Positions 30,323-41,879 of a stretch of 64,000 nt of DNA are shown here, piece by piece. The notes beneath the pieces were generated by a model. It saw nothing but the letters and a program-made list of their open reading frames with translations. It ran no database searches and was not told the origin of the DNA. The position numbers were made by a program, and so were the translations under genes. The stretch's first letter is position 1; each line of letters begins with the position of its first letter. Origin of the DNA: Parietaria judaica (lineage: Eukaryota > Streptophyta > Magnoliopsida > Rosales > Urticaceae); NCBI GenBank assembly GCA_954871525.1, contig OX940862.1, positions 45,005,732 to 45,069,731 on the forward strand, written 5' to 3'.

Positions 30323-31553
30323 GGCTGTGTTTGGTACATAACTTGAAAACAGTTTTTTAGTTTTCTAACTTGTACAGTTACACTGAGAAAAATAAATGAC
30401 TGTTTGGTATGTAACTCATCAAACTGAACTCCAAAACATTTCAAGTTTTATTCTGTTTTTCTTAAAGATTTTCAAATACAGATTTTTGTTGTTTTCTGTT
30501 TTTTTCACTCAGTTTTTTCTTTCATCACTCCTTATTTCTATCGACTTCATTAGGAGTAAAATTAGAACCGGGAACCGGGAAATAACTCTTTTTTTTTCAT
30601 TCATGTTCCGAAGAAAAAATCAGGAATTTTATTTTTGTGCCGATTTCGGTTTTAAAATTGCTTGTCTTAAAAACCACATGTATTTTTTAAAATTACAAAT
30701 TACAAATTACAAATAGTATAAAAACGACAATAAAAGTTTAAAATTCACTAAAATGACATACTAAAAACTAAAAAAATGACATGTAGTTTAAAATCAAAAC
30801 CGGTACCAAAAACCGGGGAATATTTGTTTAGGGCATTGTTTATGGTTCTCAGTTCTAAAAATAGGAACCGAGAAGTGCCAATTCTTGGGTTTAAATTAAA
30901 TTTCTTGGATTTTTTTTTTAAATCGATCTGGGATTGGTACCGGAACAGAGACAAAACCGGAAAACGGATACCAAATTTTTACCTTTAAACTTCACCATTT
31001 AACCTTCAAAATCTCGATGTCAACTGAGTCACCAATGCTAACTGCGACACCGGTGCCGATGTCGATGCCGAATCTGACTTGACCTATGTGATGTTGGGAC
31101 ATAAATTACTTGTGTGATGACTCTAGAAAAATGAATGCGGACGACCTATTGTGGTGAATATACAATTCATGCGAATACTATGTTTGATATAATGTTGGTG
31201 AAAAATAATAGAATAAAATGCATGAGATATTTTACTTTTGATGCATGTTAAACCTGATTATATAGACTATATAGTATATAGCTTTGATATGTTAAACACG
31301 ATATTTATGTTATTATATTATTAAAGTAATAATATTTTTATATTTTATTAATGTATTAAATATTTAATTTTTCAAGAAAAAATCAAATCGAATTCCAAAC
31401 AACTATTCTGGTGTTTTATTTAAAAAAAAATAAAAAACAGAAATGTGTACCAAACAGTTATTTCAAAACAACTGCAAAAGTCTTTTACACTACAACTATA
31501 AAATTCTGAATAAAGAAAACAAAAACAGTTTTAGTTGTCTACCAAACAGCACC
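30323..31553. mobile_element. Non-autonomous DNA transposon in the U4 glutaredoxin upstream region
   Basis: Ends are imperfect inverted repeats: left GGCTGTGTTTGGTACATAAC; right, read inward, GGTGCTGTTTGGTAGACAAC. ACA occurs on both sides (30320-30322, 31554-31556) and may be a 3-bp target duplication. GGNNNTGTTTGG-type ends suggest PIF/Harbinger, and hAT is an alternative. The interior holds repeated AACCGG-rich motifs and no transposase. Homology to the other glutaredoxin upstream regions stops at the left edge and resumes near 31640. Confidence 0.6.
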
Positions 31554-31838
31554 ACAGTATTGCTGTTTTTCTATTTTTTTTTAGTTTTCTTCCACATTGC
31601 TTCACTAAAGTACCCTTTTTTTTAGGAACCTCACTAAAGTACCTGAACATGAATATTTGATGCTGTATTATTATTATTATATATGTAGAGAGAGAGAGAG
31701 GCGGAATTTTCTTATCCAAACAAATATCTAAAGCAAAAATATACTCTCTTATCCATATAGTGATCTTTTTGAATTAAATATTTTTTTTGTACTGTAAATA
31801 TTAATAAATAATGTAGCACCCTTTGCCCAACGAACCCT

Positions 31839-31846
31839 TATAAATA
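31839..31846 (+). promoter_or_regulatory. TATA box of glutaredoxin U4
   Basis: TATAAATA 128 bp before the ATG, preceded by ACCCTTTGCCCAACGAACCC, the sequence shared by all four copies. Confidence 0.75.
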
Positions 31847-31973
31847 GGCTCATGCAATCTTAAACTCAACCATCAAACTAAGCTTCACAGTTGCCAAGTA
31901 AATTACCATCCATTTTCTAGCTCTTCTTCCTCTTCAAACTCCAAACTTCATTTTCGAAACCTTATTTCGCATT

Positions 31974-32285
31974 ATGGACAGAGTGAGAGAGTTGGCGTCG
32001 CAGAAAGCCGCGGTAATCTTCACGAGAAGCTCCTGCTGCATGTCCCATACCGTGAAGGCGCTGTTCTACGAGCTTGGAGCGAGCCCGACGATCTACGAGC
32101 TCGACCGCAACACCAACGGGAAAGAGATCGAACGGGTGCTGCGTGATCACATGGGCTCCAGCTCCACTGTGCCAGCTGTCTTCATCGGCGGCAAGTTCGT
32201 CGGCTCCGCCAAAGACATCATCTCACTCCATGTCGATGGCTCGCTCAAGCAAATGCTCATCGACGCAAGAGCCATCTGGTTTTGA
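31974..32285 (+). CDS. CC-type glutaredoxin, CCMS active site (U4)
   Basis: Complete intronless 103-aa CC-type glutaredoxin. The active site is C21-C22-M23-S24, as in U2. TVP at 65-67, GG at 72-73, GSAKD at 77-81 and the tail ARAIWF are intact. It differs from U2 at scattered sites (E7, T39, VLRDHMGSSS in the middle, HV rather than HL at 86-87). The proximal promoter and UTR match the other units (CTCAACCATCAAACTAAGCT). Two transposon insertions lie upstream but none within 280 bp of the TATA box. Presumably functional. Target and pathway cannot be read from sequence. Confidence 0.95.
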   Translation: MDRVRELASQKAAVIFTRSSCCMSHTVKALFYELGASPTIYELDRNTNGKEIERVLRDHMGSSSTVPAVFIGGKFVGSAKDIISLHVDGSLKQMLIDARAIWF

Positions 32286-32716
32286 CACTTCATCGAGCTA
32301 CACAGAAAAAAGAAACATGAAGAGCATGCTTTAATTTGTACCAAATGTTTTAGTTTTTTTTTTTTAATCATGTGTACTTTCCATGCAAAGTCTTTGGTAT
32401 ATTGTAAAACATGTTCATAAATCAATATTCAAGTTCTCTGATCTCTGTGCAAGAATTTTTTTTTATTTGCTTATATATATTATAGTTTATTAAGCTAGCA
32501 AAAAGGATAATTGAGGCTAAATTAAGAACCACAAAGTTATTTAAAATAACGCGACATATTCCCAAACTTCCAAAAGCAAGCACAATTGGAAGTTTGACCC
32601 ATGTGTCTCCATTTATGTTGAATTTTTATACGTGTACAACTCACATATACACTCTCTTTTTCACGTTTTGAGAATTTCATGTTAATACTTTGATATGAGA
32701 CATACAATTACAATTA

Positions 32717-32889
32717 CAGTTGAACCTCTATAAATTAATAAGGTTGGGACCAGAGAAATTTATTATAATATCGAGTTTATTAATTTATCGAGGTAAATTG
32801 AACTACGTTAGTATAGTCGGGACCGGAGAAAATTATTAATTAATCGCGACTATTAATTTATCGAGTATTAATTTATAGAGGTTCTACTG
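32717..32889. mobile_element. EMIGRANT-like MITE (Tc1/mariner, pogo type)
   Basis: 173 bp with ends CAGTTGAACCTCTATAAATT and, from the right, CAGTAGAACCTCTATAAATT, flanked by TA on each side (32715-32716 and 32890-32891). These ends match the EMIGRANT MITE family known from Brassicaceae and other dicots. It lies in the 3' flank of the U4 glutaredoxin. Confidence 0.85.
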
Positions 32890-32939
32890 TAAATGACTTA
32901 TCCTTTACGAATTCAAGGAAATCATTTAAGCATATATTT

Positions 32940-33480
32940 CACAACTTCATTAAATCAGTGCATCTGAAAATCGGGGAATATGTCACACTATTTTGGATAT
33001 CTTTAAATTGTGAGCTTAATTTTGACCCAGAACAGCTTAGTGAGTTGATTAGCGACGGGGCAACCGGCCGTTATGTCAACCACGATGGGTCGACCAAGAA
33101 CCAAGCAACGAGAGGTTAGAAGCACATGAAGTCAACATGGTTCAATCGACGATACAAAACTACGAGGTTTGTAATGCAAGATTTGAAGAGAAAGTCAATC
33201 TCTATAATTTTTTCCACTATTATCTGTCCACTTAATGATGAGGAATTTTTTAATTTTAAGGATTTCTTTAGTATAATTAGTTTTGTATTTTCCTTTGTTC
33301 ATAAGAAATTTTTTTGTAACTTTTTATCATTCAAAACAAGAGAAAGTATTCTCCCATTACTCATATTCATTTTTTCTTCACCTTGTGTCTTTGGTACAAA
33401 TGATCCAGTTTTGGGAACCAGCGTAGGTACCTTACCACAATTATCTCTCAGAGAAATACGCAGCCTATAAATTTATGTGC
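32940..33480 (+). other. Unassigned insertion with a gag-like start
   Basis: Extra sequence relative to the U3 downstream region. ATGGGTCGACCAAGAACCAA near 33083 begins a short basic reading (MGRPRTKQRE) like the start of some Gypsy gag proteins, but it stops quickly. A separate hydrophobic frame at 33126-33470 has no recognisable domain. Treated as probable retroelement debris. Confidence 0.25.
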
Positions 33481-33589
33481 TGAACTATATTTTTTCTTTC
33501 TTTGGAAAATTATATGGGAGTTGATATTTGTATCCTAATCGGCATCAATATTTTACATATTAAAGGAATTATAAGTGTTTGATGATGAG

Positions 33590-33700
33590 AGGGAATTGTT
33601 TAGGACCATTGGGTACAAAGACTGTTGAGAAGATTATTCTCAATGCATGGCCACGAACATAAATAGGAATAAATCCCACGTGAATTTTTTTATTATTATG
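33590..33700 (+). repeat. Glutaredoxin-unit downstream block, copy U4
   Basis: GGACCATTGGGTACAAAGAC, TGCATGGCCACGAACAT and AATAGGAATAAATCCCACG match 14230-14320. This ends unit U4. 33700-34480 is AT-rich with nothing recognised. Confidence 0.6.
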
Positions 33701-34494
33701 TTAGTTTTTCTGATCGGTAATCAATGGAATGTTCATTCTTCAAAATAATCTCGAAGCTTTTTCGTCACCAGCTTGTAACATGTCTCCCTTGAGTTTGGGG
33801 AGCTATATCGTTTTTTACAAAGAAATAATTTCATAGTTGATGTGAGTTCGGGGAATTGCACATGATCTCTCGGTGAATATATTAACCATTAAAATGACAG
33901 TTAATTGCGGTATAAATACTCAATTTATAGTAAAGTTTGTTGAATATAATGGTTCCACAAATACGATCGCTGCCGAAAGCTAGCTCTGATATCACACTCA
34001 CTCACAACAGAAGAATGGTAAATAAGAAACGACACTTCCATTCACAATAAAAACTCTCGTATTCTGATTGTTGTAACATGTTTTAGAGTTAGCATGCTCA
34101 ACGATTTTTCAAACTAATTAAATCGAATCAGCTATGAGTCTTTTAAGAATTAGTTAAGTAATAAAAAGAAAATACTTCTATGCTCAAGGGTTTGTTAAAT
34201 ACAAGTTTCGTTTATGTGTATTCCTAACATATTTTTAAGTATAAGAAGCAAGGTTTTAACATCCATTATCCATTGTATGTTAGTTTGACATGCTACTTTA
34301 TAATATGGTAATTTGATTATCGAAGGGTTAAGGACGAATTATTCTAAAAATTATAAGTTCGTATACTAGAACTTATGCATAAGATTGACTAGGCTAAAAC
34401 ATGGCTAGCAAGTTTGCTATACTTGGTCAGCAAGTTTGTTTAATTATTGTATTAATATTTTGTTGTCTCTTTGTTAAACGTGACTCTCAAGTTT

Positions 34495-34720
34495 CGGTGT
34501 GTATAAATACACACCCTCTCATTTGCATTTCTTAACTCCACATTTGTATTCGATCAATATCAATCAAAGTATTGTATTCCCCAAACTTCGCTTCTTCTGT
34601 TGCATTGCATTCGTCATCTTCCACCAAAGAGAGTGTGATCAATTGTTTATTCCTTTGCTCCCATATTCACAGTTCCACATCATCTTCCACCAACGAAATT
34701 TAATGGTAATTTACATGTTT
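34495..34720 (+). promoter_or_regulatory. TATA-type promoter-like sequence, possible LTR fragment
   Basis: GTATAAATACACACCC at about 34501, followed by a CT-rich leader with ACTCCACA and CTTCCACCAA. No credible ORF follows (the 77-aa frame has no domain). It could be an LTR R/U5 remnant or a cryptic promoter. Confidence 0.3.
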
Positions 34721-34964
34721 TTTTTTATATAATTGCATCGTTCTATTGATATTTGATCATTATAAATGGTGTAAATGTTAAGAGGTTACATGACAGTGAG
34801 ATTCTCAGTTGCTAAGTTTTGTTAGGAAGCGTGCCTGTTACGTGTCATAATAAAGAGACTATGATAAATTTATGGCGCGGTGTGGGAAACCCGACAAATC
34901 ACAAGGAATGTAATCGTTAATTTATACCACACAACTGCGTGCAATGTTACAACCGATCATAGTT

Positions 34965-35115
34965 AAAAGAATTAAAATGTTACGACCGAGTAATCAAACT
35001 TCAAAGAATTAAAATGTTATGACCAGAGGGTCACAATTATAAGAATTAAAATGTTATGAAAGGAGGGTCACAATTATAAGAATTAAAATTTTATTGACCA
35101 GATGGCCATGGTTAA
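34965..35115. repeat. Tandem repeat, about 37-bp period, four to five copies
   Basis: Units share AAGAATTAAAATGTTATGAC, separated by CAGAGGGTCACAATTAT-like halves. The final unit is degenerate. No coding content. Confidence 0.7.
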
Positions 35116-35518
35116 AACAAGTTAAAAGAATTATGCAGGAATTATGCAACATGAGCATCCAGAACAACGTCTACAAGCTTTAGCATTTGAGATGCACACT
35201 ACGCGATAATGCATATTACATATGTTATGTTGTTATGATATGAATGACGTTATATGATTGTTTAAGTATCTTAACATACTGAATTAAAGCTCATCAGACT
35301 TCTTGTAATGCAAATATTTCATGTAATTTGAATGATGCTTGATGTTGTTGATTGATGCTTCAAAGCTAGAAATCTGATGCATATGAGATATTAACGACTG
35401 TGGGATATGTTCTTTTGTACCTTGGGTTTTGAGCATTTTTACGTTATGTAGAAAGAAAGGAGAGAATAGTTTATGCCTCCTAGTTTTGGATAAATAGTGA
35501 CAGTGGTTAGATATAGGA

Positions 35519-35800
35519 TGTTGGTTCCAAACTTGATCTTTAAGCCAAAAGCGCACACAAGAACACAAAGAGAAAACGAGAATACTTTTAGGGAGAATAC
35601 TCTCTGTGTTGAATAATGTCAAAATTACAAAGGAAAAGGGAAAGTACTTTTTTATCTACACTCTACAATGTATTTATAGGAAATCCAAACTTTGGTGCCC
35701 AAGTTTCACACTAAATGAAAAACTAATAAAGGAAATATTCCAACTCAGCAAAGCTGTCCAAGAAGGCAAACTTGATGAGAAAGTCCAACTTAATCGCTAA
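35519..35800 (-). mobile_element. 3' LTR of Copia element B
   Basis: Begins TGTTGGTTCCAAACTTG, like the LTR of element A. The minus-strand promoter is TATAAATACATTG (about 35668-35680). The inner edge is uncertain, near 35800, where the pol C-terminus (VKNLKPSQSYWEN) begins. Confidence 0.55.
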
Positions 35801-36828
35801 ATTCTCCCAATAAGATTGACTTGGTTTGAGATTCTTCACCCCGAGCATTGCTCTTATCTCAACAAACTTGACCCGAGCTAAGGCTTTAGTGAGGATGTGA
35901 TCAACACGCTGCTCTTTGGTGCTTACAAACTCCACAATGATCTTCCTCTTCTTCACGCACTCTCTAATGAAATGGACCTCAGTGTCGATGTGCTTGCTGC
36001 GACCATGGAACACTGGATTATTCATCAACGTGATCGCATACTTGTTGTCCACGTAGAGAGTTACTAGCTTATTCTCGTCGCCGGCAAACTCGCTTATCAA
36101 GCTTATTAGCCAAAGTGCTTTGTATGACGCCACGAATTCGGCCTCACAAGAGGATAGTCATTTTCCTCTACTTCTTGGATTGCCAAGTGATCAGGTTCTT
36201 GTTAAGGTAGAATGCCATTCCTCCGGTACTTTTCCTGTCAACAATACCACCGGCTAGATCATTGTCGGTGAAACCAACCATCTCTTAATCCCCACTTCCC
36301 CTTGGATACTGGATCCCGTAAGTCGTCGTTCCCTTCACGTAGAAAACGATGTGCTTCATTGCCTGTGCAAAAGATGCTTGCTCTATGTGACGACTCAATA
36401 TCCCCACCGCATATGAGATATCTAGTCGGTAGTGAGTCAGGTACCTCAAACACCTGATGACACGCCTATACTCCGTGGGATAAACTGGGGTTCGTTTTGC
36501 ATCCTTCCCAAGTTGCAAATTCGCTTCCATGGGGTACTTGCTCACGTTGCACTCTGCTATGTTAAACTGCTTGCAAATCTTCTTTGCACAGGTCGTCTTC
36601 CTTAGCGTGATGCATTCCGTCCTCTGATCGTCCTCTATCTCAAGGTAATATGAAAGTAGTCCGAGGTCGCACATCTCAAACTCCTTCATCATCTGTTCCT
36701 TGAATCCATAGATGCATTCTCCACCAGATACATTCACGATCAGGTCGTCGACATAACACCGACGATGAGGGACTCCTTTCCTCGTGTAGACTGCTTTCTC
36801 CTTGGAGCACTTCTGGAAACCAAGAATC
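35800..36828 (-). pseudogene. Copia B reverse transcriptase C-terminus and RNase H
   Basis: 36854 to 36285: GFQKCSKEKAVYTRK, CYVDDLIVNVSGG (YVDD box), MMKEFEMCDLGLLSYYL and RYLTHYRLDISYAVGI. 36133 to 35800: LVTLYVDNKYAITLMNNPVF, GRSKHIDTEVHFIRECV and EQRVDHILTKAL, a Copia RNase H. It is more similar to element A than to the 40-41 kb pol. The right side ends where another LTR begins (TGTTGGACATATG at 36829), so the rest of RT is missing here. Matching integrase is found at 48300-48815. Confidence 0.8.
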
Positions 36829-39058
36829 TGTTGGACATATGTGTCCTTAAACAAGATATTTATCCATTTGTAAATGATTACGACAAGTCATTGAATAAAG
36901 ATGGTACTTATTATGTTAATCTTATTATAGTTTCTGGTAGAGTAAAACAGAATGTTAGTTTCTTTAAGTTCATAAAGGATGCAATTATATTATTATTATC
37001 ACAACAGAGTCAATGTGAAGAAGAATTAATAATCATAATAAATGAACTTAAAAATGTATGTGACTTGATTAACTGGGTGGGAGCCCATTAATCGAATAAG
37101 GTCATTAGTGTGACTATGTGACAATCTTATTCTGGATTATCTGTGTGTCACACTCACTAGAAGTGTATTAAGTGTGAACTGTCTTCACACTAGACTGGAC
37201 CTGACTTAAACTCAAGAAGTTATCATATAATACCGTCACTGATAACATGTAGTTCAGTCACAAAATGATGAATGGATATTCGTTCTAAGTCCTGAGTGGT
37301 CTTGAGTCCGAACTGCTGCCTTGATTGTTCTTTGATTTAACCGTTAAAGAACATAAGAAATTACCGCTGTTCCCAACACTATTATTTTGGGAACATCATA
37401 GTCAGTAGTAAGGCCAGCTTGATCATAGACATGGGCATCACACAGCTCACTTCAGAGTCATGACGATTCCCTTGATTGTCGGTGGTGAGAAGTGAGAGGT
37501 ACGCATGCGCACTTTATGAATCGAAATCATAAGTGGGTTACTCACAATATTACTGACTGAGTCAAGGAGGAAAAATACAATGAGGGGCAATACGGTAAAA
37601 ACCGCCTGCTAATGTGTGAGTCATCAAGTGAAAGAACAATAACCCGAATTTGATTGTATCAATGGACACCGTGCTGTATAAAGGGAATAATATATACCAA
37701 ATCATTAAAGAGTGCAGCCTCGGGTCTATATTGGAATCACTTCGAGGTTTGACGAACAACTAGCAGTTCGTTGGAGCTTAAGTAATACGGGTCCATGGTC
37801 CCAGGATAGCTCCGTAACGGATGATATGTACGTGATTAAAATAAATTTTGGATAATGTTTAATCATTTGGCTAGACTTATAAAACTGAAAGGTCTGTGGC
37901 AGACGTCAGATAGTTTTATCGTCACCGTTGCAAAAGTACCATATCTTGGTACACGAAATTAACTGATAAAAATAAAGTTAGAATTTAGAATTTCTATCCG
38001 CACCACGTTGTTGTAAATTAAATTCTAAGAACCTTTTCTTTTTGAACCAAGTCATTTCGACTTACGAATAGTGATTTATGGATTTTCTAAGTTTATGCTC
38101 GGTTCGATAAACTATGAAATTAAATCACATGTCACGAATTTAAATGATGGTGTGGCACCATGACATTTTAATGTGTGATATTTAGATCAGGAATTAGTAA
38201 TGTAATTTAATTATTTGGATTTAATTATTAATATCTTATTAATAATTAATTAATAATTAATAAATTTATATTAATAAATCAAATATATATTTATATATAT
38301 TAAATGTGTAAAATTTAAATCAGGGTTTGGTGATAGGAAACCCTGGCTAATTCGAATGGTATGTTTTGGACATTCCATATTTGCGGCATAAGTACCAAAT
38401 ATTTTGGTATTTTTGCAAATCCCTAAAATTAATTTAATCCATTGGATCGGTTATGATTTAATACAAACCGTTGGATTAATATAATTGATTTTAACCCTAA
38501 TGGTAATTCGAAATTGATATCTTGGTGATCAAGCTTAGGTATTTAGAATTTGATTAATTAATTATATAAGTTGGATCGGTTTTAAGATTTAATCTTTACC
38601 GTCGGATTAGAAATTAATTAATATTATATATAATTCAAAGAGGATAAGGAATTCGAATGAGGGTTCTGTTAACCCTAGGGTATTTGATTTTATTCCTAAT
38701 TGATTTAATCTATTCGATTGGATTAAGATTTATTTTTAACCATTGCATCTAGATAATCATTAAAAAATTCGAATTTTATTATATATGAATATATATAATT
38801 CGAATTTTATTAATATGAAGATAAGATTCAATATTTTGATCTTATCATGTATTTATTTTTTAATTAAATCTCTAATTAATTATATCCATTGGATTTAGAT
38901 GAGATTAAATCTGGACCATTGGATTGGAATAATTAATTATATTTTAATTATAAAAATTCAAAAAATAGGGAGGGAATATCTCAAATTTGGTTACAATCTG
39001 AGGCCTATAAATACAAAGCTCATTCTATACATTTTTCACACCTTCCCCATAGAACATA
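36829..39058 (+). mobile_element. Large LTR of the TGTTGGACATATG family, plus orientation, truncated
   Basis: Starts TGTTGGACATATGTGTCCTT and reads through to the core promoter GGCCTATAAATACAAAGC (about 39002-39019) and TTTTTCACACCTTCCCC. It then ends abruptly near 39058, without the GC-rich R/U5 region seen at 19040-19612. Its first 1.45 kb is inverted relative to 39065-40264. Confidence 0.8.
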
Positions 39059-39064
39059 TTATAT

Positions 39065-40264
39065 ATAATTAAATATATAATATTATTATTAATATAAATC
39101 TATTAATTATTAATTAATTATTAATAAGATATTAATAATTAAATCCAAATAATTAAATTATATTAATAATTTCTGATCTCAATATCACACATTAAAATGT
39201 TATGGTGTCACGTGAAATCCATGTGATTAAACATTATCCAGAATGTATTTTAATCACGTATGTATCATCAGTTATGGAGCTATCCTAAGGACCAAGGACC
39301 CGTATCATTTAAGCTCCAACGAACTGCTAGATGTTCGTCAAACCTCCAAGTGATTCCACTATAGACCCGAGGCTACACTCTTTAATGATATGGTATATAT
39401 TATTCCCTTTATAGAGCACGGTGTCCATTGATACAATCAAATTCGGGTTATTGTTCTTTCACTTGATGACTCACACATGAGCAGGCGGTTTTTACCATAT
39501 TGCCCCTCATTGTATTTTTCCTCCTTGACTCAGTCGGTAATATTGTGAGTAACCCACTTATGATTTTGATTCATAAAGTGCGCACGGGTACCTCTCACTT
39601 CTCACCACTGACAATCAAGGGAATCATCATGACTTTGAAGAGAGCTGTGTGATGCCCATGTCTATGATCAAGCTACCCTTACTACTGACTATCATGTTCC
39701 CAAAATAATAGTGTTGGGAACATCAGTAATATCTTGTGTTCTTTAACGGTTAAATCAAAGAACAATCAAGCCTGTAGCTCGGACTCAAGATCACTTAGGA
39801 CTTAGAACTAATATCCATTTGATCATCTATTTGTGACACAACTTCAAGTTATCAGTGACGGTCTTATATGATAACTCCTTGAGTTTAAGTCAGGTCTAGT
39901 CCACTATGAAGACATTTCACACTTAATGCACTTCTAGTGAGTGTGGCACACACACATAATCCATAATATGATTGTCACTTAGTCAGATTAATGACCTTAT
40001 ACGATTAATGGGCTCCCACCCAGATAATCAGGTTACGGACGTTTTAAGTTCATTTATTATGATTATTAATTCTTCCTCTCATTGACTCTGTTTTGATAAT
40101 AACAACATAATTGCATTTATGAACTAAGGAACAAACATATTATTTTAATCTACCAGTAACTATACTAAGATTACCATAATAAGTATCATCTTTATTCAAT
40201 GACATGTCATAATCTTTTACAAATGGATAAAATATATTGTCTATGGCACATATGTCCAACAATA
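39065..40264 (-). mobile_element. 3' LTR of Copia element C, minus orientation, truncated
   Basis: The right edge GGCACATATGTCCAACA abuts a polypurine-type sequence (minus strand AAGTACAAGTGAGATAT just before TGTTGG), so this is the 3' LTR of the pol-bearing element to its right. Only the first 1.2 kb of the LTR remains. It meets the plus-oriented LTR near 39060. Confidence 0.8.
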
Positions 40265-40348
40265 TCTCACTTGTACTTAAAGAAAATGACCCATGTCTTT
40301 CACGTCCATATTCTCCAGATGCCTCATGAATATTTGCTCTGGCAACGT

Positions 40349-41875
40349 CTAGGTAAATGGATCAGCCGGATAGTCCTCCAAAGCTATTTTAACAACCCGT
40401 ACGTCGTGACGACGTACTATCTCTCTAATGAGATGGTAGTTTCGTCCTATATGTTTCGCCTTGTTATGGTCTCTGGGCTCTTTAGAATTTTCCATTGCGC
40501 CACTGTTGTCACAGTACAGCATTTGTGGCCCATCAAAATCTGGGACTACACCCAGCTCCATGTAGAAATTCTTTAGCCTAACGGATTCTTTGTTTGCTTC
40601 ACAGGCAGCCACATATTCAGCTTCCATTGTGGAATCTGTGATATAGGATTGCTTTACGCTTCTCCATAATATCGCTCCACCAGCAAGGGTGTACACTGCT
40701 CCTAACGTTGACTTTCTCGCGTCCTTTATCAAACATGAATTTTGAATCAGTGTATCCTACTGGATTCAGTTCTGACCCTGAAAACACTAACATATAGTGT
40801 CTTGTTCTCCGAAGATACTTGAGAATGTTCTTCACTGCAGTCTAGTGAGCCATACAAGGGTTGGATTGGTATCTACTAACTATTCCCACAGCGTAACAGA
40901 TGTCTGGCCTAGTACACTGCATAGCATACATCATACTTCCTAAAGCTGAAGCATAGGGTATCCGTCTCATCTTGTCTTGCTCTTCTACAGAAGTAGGGCA
41001 CCATTTCCTGCTAAGGAACACTCCATGCCTGGTTGGTAAATTACCTCCCTTGGAGTTTGCCATTTCAAAACGTTCAAGCACCTTATCAATGTAAGCTGCT
41101 TGTAATAAGGCAAGAAGCCTGTTATTGCGATCCCTAAAGATACGGATCCCAAGAGCATAGTTGGCTTCTCCCATGTCCTTCATTTGGAATTGCGTAGATA
41201 GCCACGTTTTCACGTCCGATAATCTCTTCACACTGTTTCCAATGAGAATAATATCATCGACGTATAGAACAAGAAATATTTCCATGGTATCATCATTGAG
41301 TTTATAAATGCATGCCTCAGTGACGTTCTGAATGAATCCATAGGTCTTTATGGTTTCATCAAACCTTAGATTCCAGGATCTGGAAGCTTACTTCAATCCA
41401 TAGATGGATTTGAGTAACCTGCGAACCTGGATCCCTTCTCGACCCTTTTGCACGAACCCTTCTGGCTTGTCCATATAGATGTTATCGTCAATGTACCCGT
41501 TTAGGAAAGCTTTTTTTACGTCCATTTGTCAAATCTCATAATTGAGACTACAGGCTATGGCCATGAGAATCCGGATGAACTTGTATTTAGCGACTGGAGC
41601 GAAGGTCTCGTCGAAATCAATACCTTCTCTCTAGGTAAAACCCTTAGCCACTAGTCTAGCCTTGAAGGTTTCAACCTTCGCTTCCACTCCTTATTCCCAA
41701 TGGTTTTGAAACCATCAGGTAAGTCTACAAGCTCCCATACTTCATTAGAATGCATTGATTCAATTTCTTGGCTCATGGCTTCCTGCCATTCTCCCTTATC
41801 ATGATCAACCATAGCTTCCTTGTAGTTTGTGGGATCTTCAACGCTAGTGTTTGAAACAACTAGGTCAAATACCAA
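40349..41875 (-). pseudogene. Copia C reverse transcriptase and RNase H
   Basis: 41875 to 41651: KGEWQEAMSQEIESMHSNEV and ELVDLPDGFKTIGNKEW, the RT start. 41285 to 40842: FLVLYVDDIILIGN (YVDD box), WLSTQFQMKDMGEANYALGI and YASALGSMMYAMQCTRPDI. 40732 to 40349: DSTMEAEYVAACEANKESV, LYCDNSGAMENSKEP and KHIGRNYHLIREIV, the RNase H. Stops and frameshifts break it (around 41300-41640 and 40740-40840). This Copia clade differs from elements A and B. Confidence 0.85.
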
Positions 41876-41879
41876 CTAG

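Noticed and set aside
33126..33470. 114-aa plus-strand ORF in the U4 downstream flank
   Set aside because: Phe/Ser/Ile-rich translation of AT-rich DNA. No family recognised. Treated as retroelement debris.
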